Of a stretch of DNA of 64,000 nucleotides, positions 33,556 through 44,734 are shown in pieces. Where the stretch lies: contig NC_088775.1 in the NCBI RefSeq assembly GCF_954871325.1, forward strand, positions 72,703,561-72,767,560, in the 5' to 3' direction. Source of the stretch: Gordionus sp. m RMFG-2023 (Eukaryota; Nematomorpha; Gordioida; Chordodea; Parachordodidae). Position 1 is the first letter of the stretch. Every line of letters starts with the position of its first letter. The notes under the pieces are model-generated. The model was not told where the DNA came from and searched no databases. It saw only the letters and a list, made by a program, of their open reading frames with translations. Made by a program: the position numbers and the translations under genes.

Positions 33556-33926
33556 CGAACCGTGCTCAGACCTAATTTTTTTAAAATAAATCGGATACGG
33601 GCCTAATATTTTTAAAAAAAGGGCCGGGTAGGGTTGGGCCTAGAAATTTTTTTAAATATATCTAAATTAATCAATTATATATTAAATTTTTTATGTAAAA
33701 TAAAAATATTTGATTTTATTTATAGAAACTAGACAACATATAACATATGTCTTTTATTTTGAGTAATTTTAAACATTATTTTCTATTAAATAAATTCAAG
33801 CATGACCGGGCCCGGTCGGTAAATTTTTTTAAAAAAATTTCTGGTTCGAGCCAACCCGGCAAAACTTTTTTTAAAAAATTTCTGACCGGGCCGGGCTTGA
33901 AAAATTAGGCCCGATGCAGATCACGA
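33556..33926. mobile_element. hAT-type MITE, inverse relative of 22640-23037
   Basis: It ends AGGCCCGATGCAGATCAC, the inverse of the left end of the copy at 22640, and has matching GCCCGG-rich subterminal words on both sides of an AT-rich middle (TATTTTGAGTAATTTTAAAC, CATATGTCTTTTATT). The left end is eroded. Confidence 0.6.
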
Positions 33927-34560
33927 ATACTTATGCAGGAATTCTGAGAGTTCCTGATTCGATAAATTACTGCCATATCAATCCTTCAAATTTTCTGACA
34001 CCTTTCTCGACGCCTAAGAAAATTTTAGACCAAAACATTAAAAAATTATATTCGATTCATAAATTTGACGTTCGTCTTTATTAAAAAAAAATTTTAAAAA
34101 ATTATATCAAAATCAAAATGTTTTTACAATAATTATGGAAAGTTATTTAACTATATAAGAATGTTTCACATTATGGAAATGTGTTACATACTATAAAAAT
34201 TTACAAGTAATCAAAAAAATTTTGAGTAATATAAAAAATTAACCACAGAATTTCCCACATGTGATTAATAAATCAACACAGCTGTAAACTATATAAAAAA
34301 TAGAAGCCTAACAGCTTCACACATTACAAACAATCTTGAACCATCAAATTTATCTCAAGTAGATGGTTTAAGACCTGATGGTATGACAACCATATCTTGG
34401 GCCCTCGGCAAATCACTCATTGGGACTACACGTGTGTCTCATCATTCCCTTCAAACATAAATTTCAATTTAATAACACAGGCAGAAATTAAAAAGACAAA
34501 CAAATACAAAAATTTTAAAAACTTCATATTCACTCCAGTAGTGACTTCTTACTAAAGGGC
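33927..34560 (+). pseudogene. LINE C-terminal fragment inside the foldback
   Basis: One frame reads TYAGILRVPDSINYCHINPS and NFLTPFSTPKKILDQN; a later one reads NLEPSNLSQVDGLRPDGMTT then ISWALGKSL. The second resembles the 'EP.GL.R.DGKRPDG.T..PW..G+.L.WD' segment found after the RT in some invertebrate LINE polyproteins, also seen in 57540-58010. The key DGKRPDG is present as DGLRPDG. Stops and missing parts show it is a remnant. Confidence 0.45.
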
Positions 34561-36842
34561 ATTTTTCGCCTTCAACATTTAAGTTTTTAAAAAATCTGCG
34601 TAATAAAATACGACTTTTCACAAATGAACCCAAAGAATTTCTTTTTATTCGACAAAAAATTCAAATAGAAATTTTTAGACACAATTATGGTTATTTTTTG
34701 GGGACTCAATTATAGAATTTTATTTATAATTATAAATTTATAAATGATAATTTACTAGGTTTTATTACATATTTTATAATTTTATATATTTTCATAATCC
34801 TTAATGTATTGCAATTTTTTATAAAGACGGTTAACCAAATTAATTACAGAATTCAAATTTACTAATTGAGCACTAAATAATGGAGAAAACCGGATGTTTG
34901 GTATTACTATAGTTTTTGTTTTGGCACGTCGCCATTATTTGTTTATTTTTGTTTTTTTCGCAAATAACTTTTTATTCTTAAATTCGGCTACTAAGGTGAT
35001 TAAAGAATTAACCTCTACTAAGGCAGCCCTAAAGAAGGATATAAATTTCATCGTTATTGCTTTAATAATTTTCTGGCATAATTTGACCTTTAAACATTTC
35101 TTTAGCGTATTACAATTTTTATAAAGACGGTTAACCAAATTAATTACGGAATTTAAATTTGCTAATTAAGCACTAAATAATGGAGAATACCGGATGTTTA
35201 GTACTACTCTAGTTTTTGTTTTGGCACGTCGCCATTATTTGTTTTTTTCGCAAATAACTGTTTATTCTTAAATTCGGCTACAAAAGTAATTGAAGCACTA
35301 ACCTTTACTAAGGAAGCCCTAAAGAAGGATATAAATTTCATCGATAGTGCTTTCATAATTTTCTGGCCAAAATTTGACCTCTAAATATTTCTTTAGCGTA
35401 TTACGATTTTTTCATACGACGGTTATCCAAATTAATGACGGAATTTAAATACATTAACTAAGCACTAAATAATAGCGAAAACCGGATGTTTAGTACTACT
35501 CTAGTTTTTGTTTTGGCACGTCGCCAATATTTATTTATTTTTGTTTATTTTCGCCAATAACTTTTTATTCTTAAATTCGGCAACAAAAGTGATTGAAGCA
35601 CTAACCTCTACTAACGAAGTACTAAAGAATGATATAAGTTTCATAGTTAATGCTTCCAAAAGTTCGGCCAACTTCACGCTTAAATCGTGACGTCATAATT
35701 TTTATTTAGCTAATAACTTTTTTTCCATATGGCGGATAACTAAATTAATAACGGAATTTAAATACATTCACTAAGCACTAAATAATGGCGAAAACCGGAT
35801 GTTTAGTACTACTCTAGTTTTTGTTTTGGCACGTCGCCAATATTTGTTTATTTTTGTTTTTTTCGCCAATAACTTTTTATTCTTAAATTCGGCAACAAAA
35901 GTGATTGAAGTACTAACCTCTACTAACGAAGCACTAAAGAATGATATAAGTTTCATCGTTAGTGCTTCCAAAAGTTCGGCCAACTTCACGCTTAAATCGT
36001 GACGTCATAATTTTTATTTAGCTAATAACTTTTTTTCCATATGGCGGATAACTAAATTAATAACGGAATTTAAATACATTCACTAAGCACTAAATAATGG
36101 CGAAAACCGGATGTTTAGTACTACTCTAGTTTTTGTTTTGGCACGTCGCCAATATTTGTTTATTTTTGTTTTTTTCGCCAATAACTTTTTATTCTTAAAT
36201 TCGGCAACAAAAGTGATTGAAGTACTAACCTCTACTAACGAAGCACTAAAGAATGATATAAGTTTCATCGTTAGTGCTTCCAAAAGTTCGGCCAACTTCA
36301 CGCTTAAATCGTGACGTCATAATTTTTATTTAGCTAATAACTTTTTTTCCATATGGCGGTTAACTAAATTAATAACGGAATTTAAATACATTAATTAAGC
36401 ACTAAATAATGGCGAAAACCGGATGTTTAGTACTACTCTAGTTTTTGTTTTGGTACGTCGCCAATATTTGTTTATTTTTGTTTATTTTCACCAATAACTT
36501 TTTATTCTTAAATTCGGCAACAAAAGTGATTGAAGCACTAACCTCTACTAACGAAGCACTAAAAAATGACATATGATTCATCGTTAGTGCTTCCAAATGT
36601 TCGGCCAACTTCACGGAGCTATATGAGTAAATAATAAAAAAATTTTTTTATATTATCATAAATATTTTGATCATAATTTAAATCGAATATTTTTTTATGC
36701 TTACTAAATTATGAAATTAAGGGTGTGTAGCGTTGAGAATGAACCATTTATTAAAATAAGAATTTTTTTTTAAAAAAAATTTAAAAAAAACTTACTGGTG
36801 CCATCGAGGGGCTATAATCATTAAAATTTAAGAATAAATATA

Positions 36843-37280
36843 TGTTGAGTTTGGACCGATGGGTCCCCCAGTCTCAAGGGGAATAATACAGTCCGTGATC
36901 GGGGGTCCGGGATGGTCAATGACTGGATCCAGGGGGCCGGGTTTAGTCATGGAATCACTTGGACAACGTAAGTTTTAAAGTTTATTCGAATCAGAGAAAT
37001 TACAATTAAAAAAAAGAAATTCTATTATAAAAAAAAAATATTTAATCATTAATGGTGTTTTGTTTTCCACCTTTATAATTTTTAAAACAAAGGGGGGAAG
37101 AAAAAGTTGTTATTTAATCGCGATATAATCATTCATGAAACTGGTAAGAACCAGTTTCAAATGCAATATAAAAATAAGGTATAATATATTAATTTCATAA
37201 CAAAATAAAAGAAGATGGGAAAACAAAAGAAACAAGGAGAAAAAAAAATAAAAGAAATAAGGGGGGGATAGAACATAACA
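36843..37280 (-). repeat. 3' LTR of the gypsy element
   Basis: Starts TG and ends CA, 438 bp, near-identical to 41609-42054. Confidence 0.9.
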
Positions 37281-37351
37281 CTCCTCCCCTCTTAAATACG
37301 GCTACCCGGCCATCGGCGCCGATTTCATTTTTAATTCCTACCAAAAATAAA

Positions 37352-37715
37352 CCAAAACTGCATTCGCCGCACCGCTGGTTTAGAGCGGATTTTAAAACAA
37401 AGGTAAACCCTACCTTAAGTCAATAAAATAACTAAAACGGCATTCGCCGCACCGCTGGTTTAGAGCGGATTTTAAAACAAAGGTAAACCCTACCTTAAGT
37501 CAATAAAATAACTAAAACGGCATTCACCGCACCGCTGGTTTAGAGCGGATTTAAAAACAAAGGTAAACCCTACCTTAAGTCAATAAAATAACTAAAACGG
37601 CATTCGCCGCACCGCTGGTTTAGAGCGGATTTAAAAACAAAGGTAATCCCTACCTTAAGTCAATAAAATAACTAAAACGGCATTCGCCGCACCGCTGGTT
37701 CAGAGCGGATTTAAA
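37352..37715 (-). repeat. ~80-bp tandem repeat before the 3' LTR
   Basis: Five units of about 80 bp containing GCATTCGCCGCACCGCTGGT, TTAGAGCGGATTT, AAACAAAGGTAAACCCTACC and TTAAGTCAATAAAATA. They are nearly identical, so the array is recent. They lie between integrase and the 3' LTR, the same place as the 66-bp repeat in the other Ty3-like element. Confidence 0.9.
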
Positions 37716-37843
37716 AACGACTAATAATAAAAAAAAAGGGATTTGTAACAGGTGGAAGACCACAAAAAAATAAATAATCAATATATATAAAATCAAAAAA
37801 AAAAAAAGGTGTTTTTGTGGGAATACGGTATTTTCCTCCTCTT

Positions 37844-38900
37844 TTAAATACGGCTATCCCGGGGTGGTAGGTTGTTGAATTTGTTTGTACGCTCTTCTTC
37901 TTGATTTTCGGGTTCCCGTCGAAGTCGGATATCTCGGCGATGGTATCGTTGGGCTTTTTGAGCTGTTTCCACGTAATAAACGACAGATCCTAGAACCTCT
38001 ATTATAGTTCCTTTTTCCCATCGTGGGTTGGGAATGCTTGGGGGTGTTCGCACCCATACTAGATCCTCATACCTTAGATCGGGCTGAACCGGGTAGTGTG
38101 TGGTGTAAAATGCTGATTTTTCATGGAGGTCTAATGGTCGTCTGATCTTGCGTCCTAGATATAGCATGGCTGGGGTTTGCTTCGTGGTTGGATGTGGAGT
38201 GTTTCTATAGGCTATTAGGAAGTTGGTAAGCTGGGTTTGAATTTCTGTGCGGGGAAATCCTCTTATAGCATTTTTAAAGGTTCGTACGAATCGTTCCGCT
38301 ATTCCATTACTTTGGGGGGAGTACGGGGGGGGGGTGTAGATATGGGTTATTCCATGGCGTTCACAATATTGGTTGAATTCGTGGCTGACAAACTGGGGTC
38401 CGCTGTCGGTTATGAGGTTTCGCGGATAGCCTAGGTGATTAAAAATGCATTCTAACGCTGTTAGGAGTGCCTTGGATGTAGTGTTATTCAAGCGGGCTAT
38501 TTCTGGCCATTTGGAATAGGCATCTACTAGAATTAGCCAATGTATTTGATGTATGGGTCCAGCGAGGTCGACGTGTACCATTTCTCCCACTGTGCGGGCG
38601 ACAGGCCAGTGCTGTAGTAATCTCTGGGGAAGTTTTCTTTGAATAGTTGACAACGGTTGCATATTTCACTGATTTTTGTGATATCCTTATTTAATTGGGG
38701 CCACCAGACATAAATCCTTGCGGTTTCCTTCATTCGAACAATTCCCGGGTGTCCACTATGAATCTCTTGTAAGATAGCGGGTCGTAAGGTTTTGGGAATG
38801 ATTAACCGGGTTCCCCGGACAATTATCTCCCCGTCTATTGACAATTCATCTTTTATGTTCCAATATTCTTGTAATTCGGTGGTTGTTATCTGGGGGGGGG
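37844..38900 (-). mobile_element. gypsy integrase region
   Basis: HHCC finger (HSGHPGIVRMKETARIYVWW and ICNRCQ), then the DDE core with HVDLAGPIHQIH, LITDSGPQFVSHE and YSPQSNGIAERFVRTF, then a C-terminal domain with LVWVRTP and KGTIIEVLGS. Typical Ty3/gypsy layout. Confidence 0.85.
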
Positions 38901-40380
38901 CAGCCATTTCGTATATTTTCTTTGATCTGTGATAATTCTGGGTCTTGCATTGTTATGGATTCTATTTTATCTCTAGTGAAGGGTAGGTCTTTAATACGGG
39001 TTTGTAGAATTTGGTTTACCTCGGTTTCATCTTGATGGTCGATGTTAGGGAGCGGTAGTCGGGAAAGAGCGTCGGCATTCATATTTGTGGGCCCTGTTTT
39101 GTATTGGATGTTGAAATTGAAGCCCGATAATGTTACTCCCCATCGTTGTAATCTTGCGGAAGTCATGGTTGGGATCCCAATTTTTTTTCCATATATGGCT
39201 AGTAGGGGCTTATGGTCTGTGTTTATGATGAATGGTCTTCCTAGCAGGAATTGTCGGAATCTCTTAACGGCAAAAACAATGGCTAAGGCTTCCTTCTCTA
39301 CGGTGGAATAGTTAATTTCGGCCTTCGATAACGTTCGGGAAGCATGGGCTATAGGTTTCTCGATATTGTTATCCCATAGATGTGATAGAACGGCTCCTAA
39401 ACCATAAGCGGAAGCATCACAAGATAGAGTGAGGGTGGTTTCGAGGTTGTAGTTGCAAAGGATTTGGGGGGAAATCAATAGGGTCTTGATGGAATTGAAA
39501 CTGTCAGATGTGGTTTGGTTCCAGTTGAACTTTACCCCTTGGTGTAATAGATCGTATAACTGTTTAGCTATGGTAGACATGTTTGGTATAAATTTTACAT
39601 AATAGGTAACGAGACCAATGAAGGATCGCACTTCGTGAACTTTTTTTGGAACGGGACAATTTTTGATAGATTCTGTTGTTCTAGGACTAGGAGTTAACCC
39701 GTCTGCATTAATGATGTGGCCCAAATATTCCACTGAGGGTTGCGCTAATTTGCATTTTTTTAGATTTATTCTTAAATTAAAATCATCCAATCGTGTGAAG
39801 AGCTGATGCAAATTGAACCAGTGTTCCGCCGGAGTTTTCCCTGATACTAGAATATCGTCTAAATAAGTGACGGTCATTTTTAGACCGGCTGTTACAATGT
39901 CCATCGTTCGTTGAAAAATCATTGGGGCGGAGGAAATACCAAAAGGAAGTCTATTAAAATTGAATAGGCCTAGATGGGTGCTAATTGTTAACAGTTCGCT
40001 TGTAGTTTTTGTGACTGGTATTTGGGTGTATGCTTCTTTTAGATCTATGACCGAAAAAATAGTACCTTCTTGTAGTGTTCCAAAAATATCTTCGATTCGG
40101 GGGATAGGATAACATTCGGGCCTGATCCATGGGTTCAGAGTAACTTTGTAATCAATGCAAAGGCGTATGGAATTGTCCGACTTTTGAATGGGCACAACTG
40201 GAGATCCCCATTTACTGTATCGGCATTTACTAATAATCGCTTGGTTTTCCCAGTCCTTAAGTATTTGTTTAATTTGTGACTTTAGTGCATAGGGTACCGA
40301 ACGGGGTTTGACGAACTGGGGTTGTGCGTTGGGAAGGAGATTAACGTCTATTTTGCTTGGGAAACTTCCTAAGGTATCCG
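38900..40380 (-). mobile_element. gypsy reverse transcriptase and RNase H region
   Basis: RT motifs include RLCIDYKVTLNPW, FSVIDLKEAYTQIPV, FNRLPFGISSAPMIFQ and the catalytic YLDDILVSG. RNase H follows with LSCDASAYGLGAVLSH, STVEKEALAIVFAVKRFR and INTDHKPLLAIYGKK. Typical of Ty3/gypsy pol. Confidence 0.9.
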
Positions 40381-40426
40381 AAAAAATTCGTGGGAAATTT
40401 TTTTTAAGCTGTTTAATTTCTTGATC

Positions 40427-41725
40427 CTAGTAGGTGATGTCTTGTAGGATCTCGGGTATCTTGTTTAGAACATCTCTACCCACTATGGAGGTGGGGGAGT
40501 TATTAGTTACTAGGATATTTGTTGAATGTGTGCTGTCTTGGCAGCTTATTATTGCCGGGAAGTGCCCTATGGGTTGAATGTCATGTCCTGAAAATGATTT
40601 TAGAACAACCTTGGTGTCCTCCATTGGGATGAGGTTGAAAAGTACATTATACGTTTGATTATTAATGATTGTTACATCTGAGCCTGTATCTATAACCATT
40701 TCTAATGGTATACCATTTATTTTTACAGTTACCCGGAATGAATGGTTTTTGTCGATATCCGCTTCATTTGTCATCATGTTTATGTGTTTGTACTCCTTGT
40801 TTTCTATCTTTTTAGTCTCGTGTAGTACTCTGTTAGTCGCTGGGTAGGCTATTGCCGGGAAATTTGGTTGAGTCGTAGGTATATTTCGAGGAGTATACTG
40901 AGAGGAGTAATAATTGTTGAAAGTTTGTTTTATTGGGCAATTGTATCTATAATGCCCCACGTTTCCGCAATTGTAACAGGTTGGGTTTTCATTCCGTGGG
41001 AAATTTCGACGTGGGGGTTGATAGTAATTCTCCAATGTTTGCGGGGTGTTTTGTACATGCGTATACTTTGTGGGTATGTTTATTTGGTTGCTGTAGGCGT
41101 GGTTCGTCGCATTATTTTGGTTAAGCGCTTCGGCCATTTCCCAGGTTTGCGCAATTTTTAACTTTCCTTTAAACATCATATTATCGGTTGTTATTACGTG
41201 ACCTCTTATTCCGGAGGATTGTATCCCCGCTCCGAATTGGGAGGACAGGAAAAGGTCCCAGCTGGGGCCTAGATCGCACTGAGAGGCCAAAGCTATCAAA
41301 GCTTCCGCATATTCAGTAATTGTTTCGCCATCTTGCTGGATGCGTTGACGAAGCTTGTTGATTGCTAGACCTCTGTTGTTATTGTTGTTTCCCAAAATAG
41401 TTTTTACGTCCTCTATTGACATTTCCAACATAGGCCTTGGTGCAAAGGCTAACTTTAATTTTGAATATAGGCCGTGACCGCATGATGATAAAAATAAGGA
41501 TAGTAAATTTGCCTCCGGTTGATGTCGGTGGATAAGCATAAAACGTTCTAGGTAATGATCTGTTGGTTCTTCCGGGTCGTAGATTATCGAATGTACGTTG
41601 GGCGCCAGTGTTGAGTTTGGACCGATGGGTCCCCCAGTCTGAAGGGGAATAATACAGTCCGTGATCGGGGGTCCGGGATGGTCAATGACTGGATCCCGGG
41701 GGCCGGGTTTTATCGATTTAGTCAT
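40427..41725 (-). mobile_element. gypsy gag-protease open frame
   Basis: 432 residues. A gag-like domain (DPEEPTDHYLERFMLIHRHQ), one zinc knuckle CYNCGNVGHYRYNC, then the retropepsin motif VIDTGSDVTIINN and IVGRDVL. The first ATG at 41725 lies inside the 5' LTR, and the frame runs through the primer-binding site, which codes for LAPN. Confidence 0.85.
41589..41608 (-). other. primer-binding site of the gypsy element
   Basis: On the - strand TGGCGCCCAACGTACATTCG directly follows the 5' LTR. TGGCGCCCAAC... is the kind of tRNA 3'-end complement used by many LTR elements. I did not identify the tRNA. Confidence 0.75.
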
Positions 41726-42054
41726 GGAATCACTTGGACAACGTAAGTTTTAAAGTTTATTCGAATCAGAGAAATTACAATTAAAAAAAAGAAATTCTAT
41801 TACAAAAAAAAAATATTTAATCATTAATGGTGTTTTGTTTCCACCTTTATAATTTTTAAAACAAAGGGGGAAAGAAAAAGTTGTTATTTAATCGCAATAT
41901 AATCATTCATGAAATTGGTAAGAACCAGTTTCAAATGCAATATAAAAATAAGGTATAATATATTAATTTCATAACAAAATAAAAGAAGATGGGAAAACAA
42001 AAGAAACAAGGAGAAACAAAAATAAAAGAAATAAGGGGGGGATAGAACATAACA
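41609..42054 (-). repeat. 5' LTR of the gypsy element
   Basis: 446 bp, TG...CA, near-identical to 36843-37280. It contains the probable start codon of the gag-protease frame. Confidence 0.9.
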
Positions 42055-42059
42055 ATATA

Positions 42060-42555
42060 TAATACATTTTAAATTGAAATAATTTAAAGGACCAAAAAAT
42101 CTTGCTTTTGTTACAAATTTTAAATAACAATGGGAGAGAGAGACGGGGGAGGTCATTTATTTTCTATTTTAATCTTTTTTTCTCAATTTTTTTCTCCTCA
42201 ATTTTCATTTAATTTTTTTTAGAATAACCTAGCAATAATTAATTTTGATAAATAAATTTATAAGTGAGTGCTCATGGCATATTATATTGATATGGGTGGA
42301 AATTTTATGTCCCCAAAAAATTTTCTGCAATTATATATCAGTACCCCCCTTCCCCCCCCCCTCAAAAAAAACACAAAATCTTACGAAAAAATATTCGAAA
42401 TAATACTATCTAAATGTCAAGAGAGGGATTTATTTGATCTATTATATATATATATACACGTGGATTTCGAAAAGTTTGCTATGAGCGCGGTTAAAACTGT
42501 CATTGGTGTGATCATTAATATGTAAAATTATTGATATTTTTCAATTAGGGGATCA
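42060..42555. other. AT-rich DNA, nothing identified
   Basis: Between the gypsy element and the MULE remnant. A C-run near 42346-42362 follows GTACCCCCCTTCC. No supported gene. Confidence 0.4.
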
Positions 42556-42559
42556 CATT

Positions 42560-43168
42560 ATAATCAGAGGATGATTTACCATTTGTGTCAAAGTACCCAT
42601 AGAAAACTACGAAAGCTAGGTCTGGAAAGCCAATACAGAACCAATGAAACCCTAATCGTGGCATTAGGGACGGCTTAGCATTTGTTCCTTTATGTGATAT
42701 GGGCAATGCAATGGCATTCCTGAGATCAGTTACTCCGACCAATGGTAAAGATATCTTGAATATTTTGATAAAAATTATATCAATGGAGTCAAGGGAGTTC
42801 ACAAGAAGCAATTCTCAATCTAAGACACGTCGATTTGGGCCTCGATTTCCTCCAGAAACTTGGAACGTGAATGAGAGCACCCTATCTGATGAAGAACCCA
42901 CAAATAATCAATGCGAAGGTTGGGATCATCATTTTGCATATCTGGTTGGGAATAAACGCCCATCAATTTGGGTATTGATTAATAAAATGAAATGCGAGGT
43001 TGCTGCCGATGAAAACAAACTTGAACGATGGCGTGTAGGTAGTTGGACACCAAAACAAAATCGCAGAGTTATAATACCCATATTCGGTTAAAGAAACTTT
43101 GCGAGGAATACCGTGATAGGGTGCAAACCAGATTAGATTTTATGAGGGCGATTTTCACCTTTATTTGA
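42560..43168 (+). pseudogene. MULE (Mutator-like) transposase, C-terminal remnant
   Basis: Frames in sequence read YHLCQSTHRKLRKLGLESQY, then YFDKNYINGVKG, then RFPPETWNVNESTLSDEEPT, TNNQCEGWDHHFAYLVGNKR and PSIWVLINKMKCE, then LKKLCEEYRDRVQ. This is the C-terminal half of MULE transposases as found in aphids and other invertebrates (W..FHLCQ..HRK, ARFPPETWN, RTNN..EGWH..F..LVG..HPS+W). At least three frame changes and one stop make it a pseudogene. The catalytic N-terminal half is absent. Confidence 0.8.
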
Positions 43169-43169
43169 T

Positions 43170-44730
43170 GTCAACTGATATAATTATTATTCTAAATTAT
43201 TAAATTTGTATATACATAATGATTTTTTCAATTAAATAAACAGATCTTATTGCAAATTTTGTCAAATTTAGTCTACTTAATATAGTAATTAAGGATGGAT
43301 ATTGTAATTATTACTATAGCAAATAATTTTTACGAAAATTAGTAATTCATGGGTTTTTACTGGGGTATTTTTTTGTCCCAGTACCAATTTGAACATCAGC
43401 ATTTTTTATGGAGGTTATATGAGTAATCTTTAAGTAATGAATTGGGGCCTAAAAAAAATTTATTCAAATAAAAATATACCGATATTATTAGGTCCTAACA
43501 TGAGGTTTTTATTCCGGGATTCGTAATTTTATTATATTAAATTAAAAATAATATTGACATTATAGGGGAAATGTGCCATGACTATGTTTTTGCCTTTTTG
43601 AAAAAAATTATTAAAAGAGGAAAAGATTTGTTTTGACTTTTAAAGAAAACATGGTACGTCTGATCAATTGCGAGATAAATTTTTTTTGAGGAAGAATTAT
43701 GAAAATCGATTTTGCGAAAAAAGGTTTAAATAATCCCCCCCCCCTCTCAAATTTATTCTTAAATACTTTATATAAATAATAACAAATTCAGTATCGTTTT
43801 GTAATATTTTTTAAAGAAAATACATGTTCGCATTTTTTAGGTATGGCGATTAAGTGAGTGAACCACGGGTCTTTTCCAGAGACTCGTGATCAGAGCTGGT
43901 TTAGTCAATTTTTAGACCCAAACCACGGGTCTGGGGGTTACACAACTAACCAATTAACAAAACTTAATCTTTTTTTTATTTAAATAGTTTTCAAATCAAG
44001 AAATTTATTTATACGTGTAGATTTAAAAATCAATCTCCTAACTTTCAAATTTAAATGGTTATGTAATTAAAAAGTGTGCTCTCCTCCTCGCCTAATAAGA
44101 TAAACGGGCTTAGGCTAAAAGTCACCTCGTTTTAACAAAAAAGTTCAAAAATAACGATTATTACAATTGTCACTTTTCTGTGGTATCTTCACTAAAATTT
44201 TAATTTAACATGTTTACAATATATATGTTAGCGGCAATGTGAAATATTCGGCAATGTGAAGTAGTAGTAGGCAGGGTAATTTTGTTATTTCGGCAATGTG
44301 TAATTTTTGTAATATTATATTATTAATAATTTTTTCGTTATTAATAATAATTTTTTAAGATTAATATTATATTTTAATTTTAAATATATTTTAATTTGTT
44401 ACAATATATTTTTTGATTGGTATTTTTCTTTTTGATCGCTAATTTTTTTTATTTTTTGTGTTATATGTTTTTTTAATAAATTTTTTTAAATATATTTTTT
44501 TGATTGATATTTTTTTTAAAATTTATATTTGATATATCTTTTGATCGCTAATTTTTTTAATTTTTGTATTATATGATTTTTAATTTTTTTTTTTAATATA
44601 TTTTTTTAATAAATTTTTTTGATTGATATTTTTGATTGATATTTTTTAATATATATTTTAAAAATGATTATTATATATTTATATTTTACGTAATTTTATC
44701 TATTATATATCTTTTGATAGATAATTTTTA
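43170..44730. other. AT-rich DNA with one stray array unit
   Basis: Mostly featureless. 43850-43950 has a repeated ACCACGGGTCT word. 44140-44225 is a single ~118-bp unit of the outer subtype in inverse orientation relative to the array that follows, and 44228-44300 has a repeated CGGCAATGTGAA word. 44330-44730 is almost pure A/T. Confidence 0.45.
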
Positions 44731-44734
44731 GGTA

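Larger units (their letters stand above)
31079..36620. mobile_element. second type of foldback element, ~312-bp arm units
   Basis: Terminal AGCTCCGTGAAGTTGGCCGA and its exact inverse at 36601-36620. Left arm (31079-33090) and right arm (34800-36620) are inverse tandem arrays, about six units each, of ~312 bp. Units contain GTACTAAACATCCGGTTTT, GGCGACGTGCCAAAACAAAA, TAGTGCTTCGTTAGTAGAGG and, in the outer units, TTATGACGTCACGATTTAAG. Right-arm units 35800-36110 and 36111-36420 are almost identical. The repeated short frames in the arms (LATKVIEALTSTNEALKN and similar) follow the repeat period and are not convincing genes. The target duplication is not clear (TAT or TA at most). Superfamily undecided. 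Confidence 0.85.
36843..42054 (-). mobile_element. Ty3/gypsy LTR retrotransposon, fairly young
   Basis: LTRs at 41609-42054 (5') and 36843-37280 (3'), both TGTTGAGTTTGGACCGATGG ... AGAACATAACA, about 98% alike by eye apart from one small gap. 5-bp target duplication ATATA at 36838-36842 and 42055-42059. A primer-binding site TGGCGCCCAACGTACATTCG adjoins the 5' LTR and a purine tract AAGAGGGGAGGAG adjoins the 3' LTR. The - strand carries gag, protease, RT, RNase H and integrase in the usual Ty3 order. It looks nearly complete, with about two or three breaks, and is treated as a fossil. Confidence 0.9.

Noticed and set aside
31676-36314. Repeated 60-72-residue open frames (LATKVIEALTSTNEALKN and the like) on both strands of the 312-bp units
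   Set aside because: They recur with the repeat period, occur on both strands and vary in start and stop between units. They are a by-product of the tandem arrays, not a gene family.
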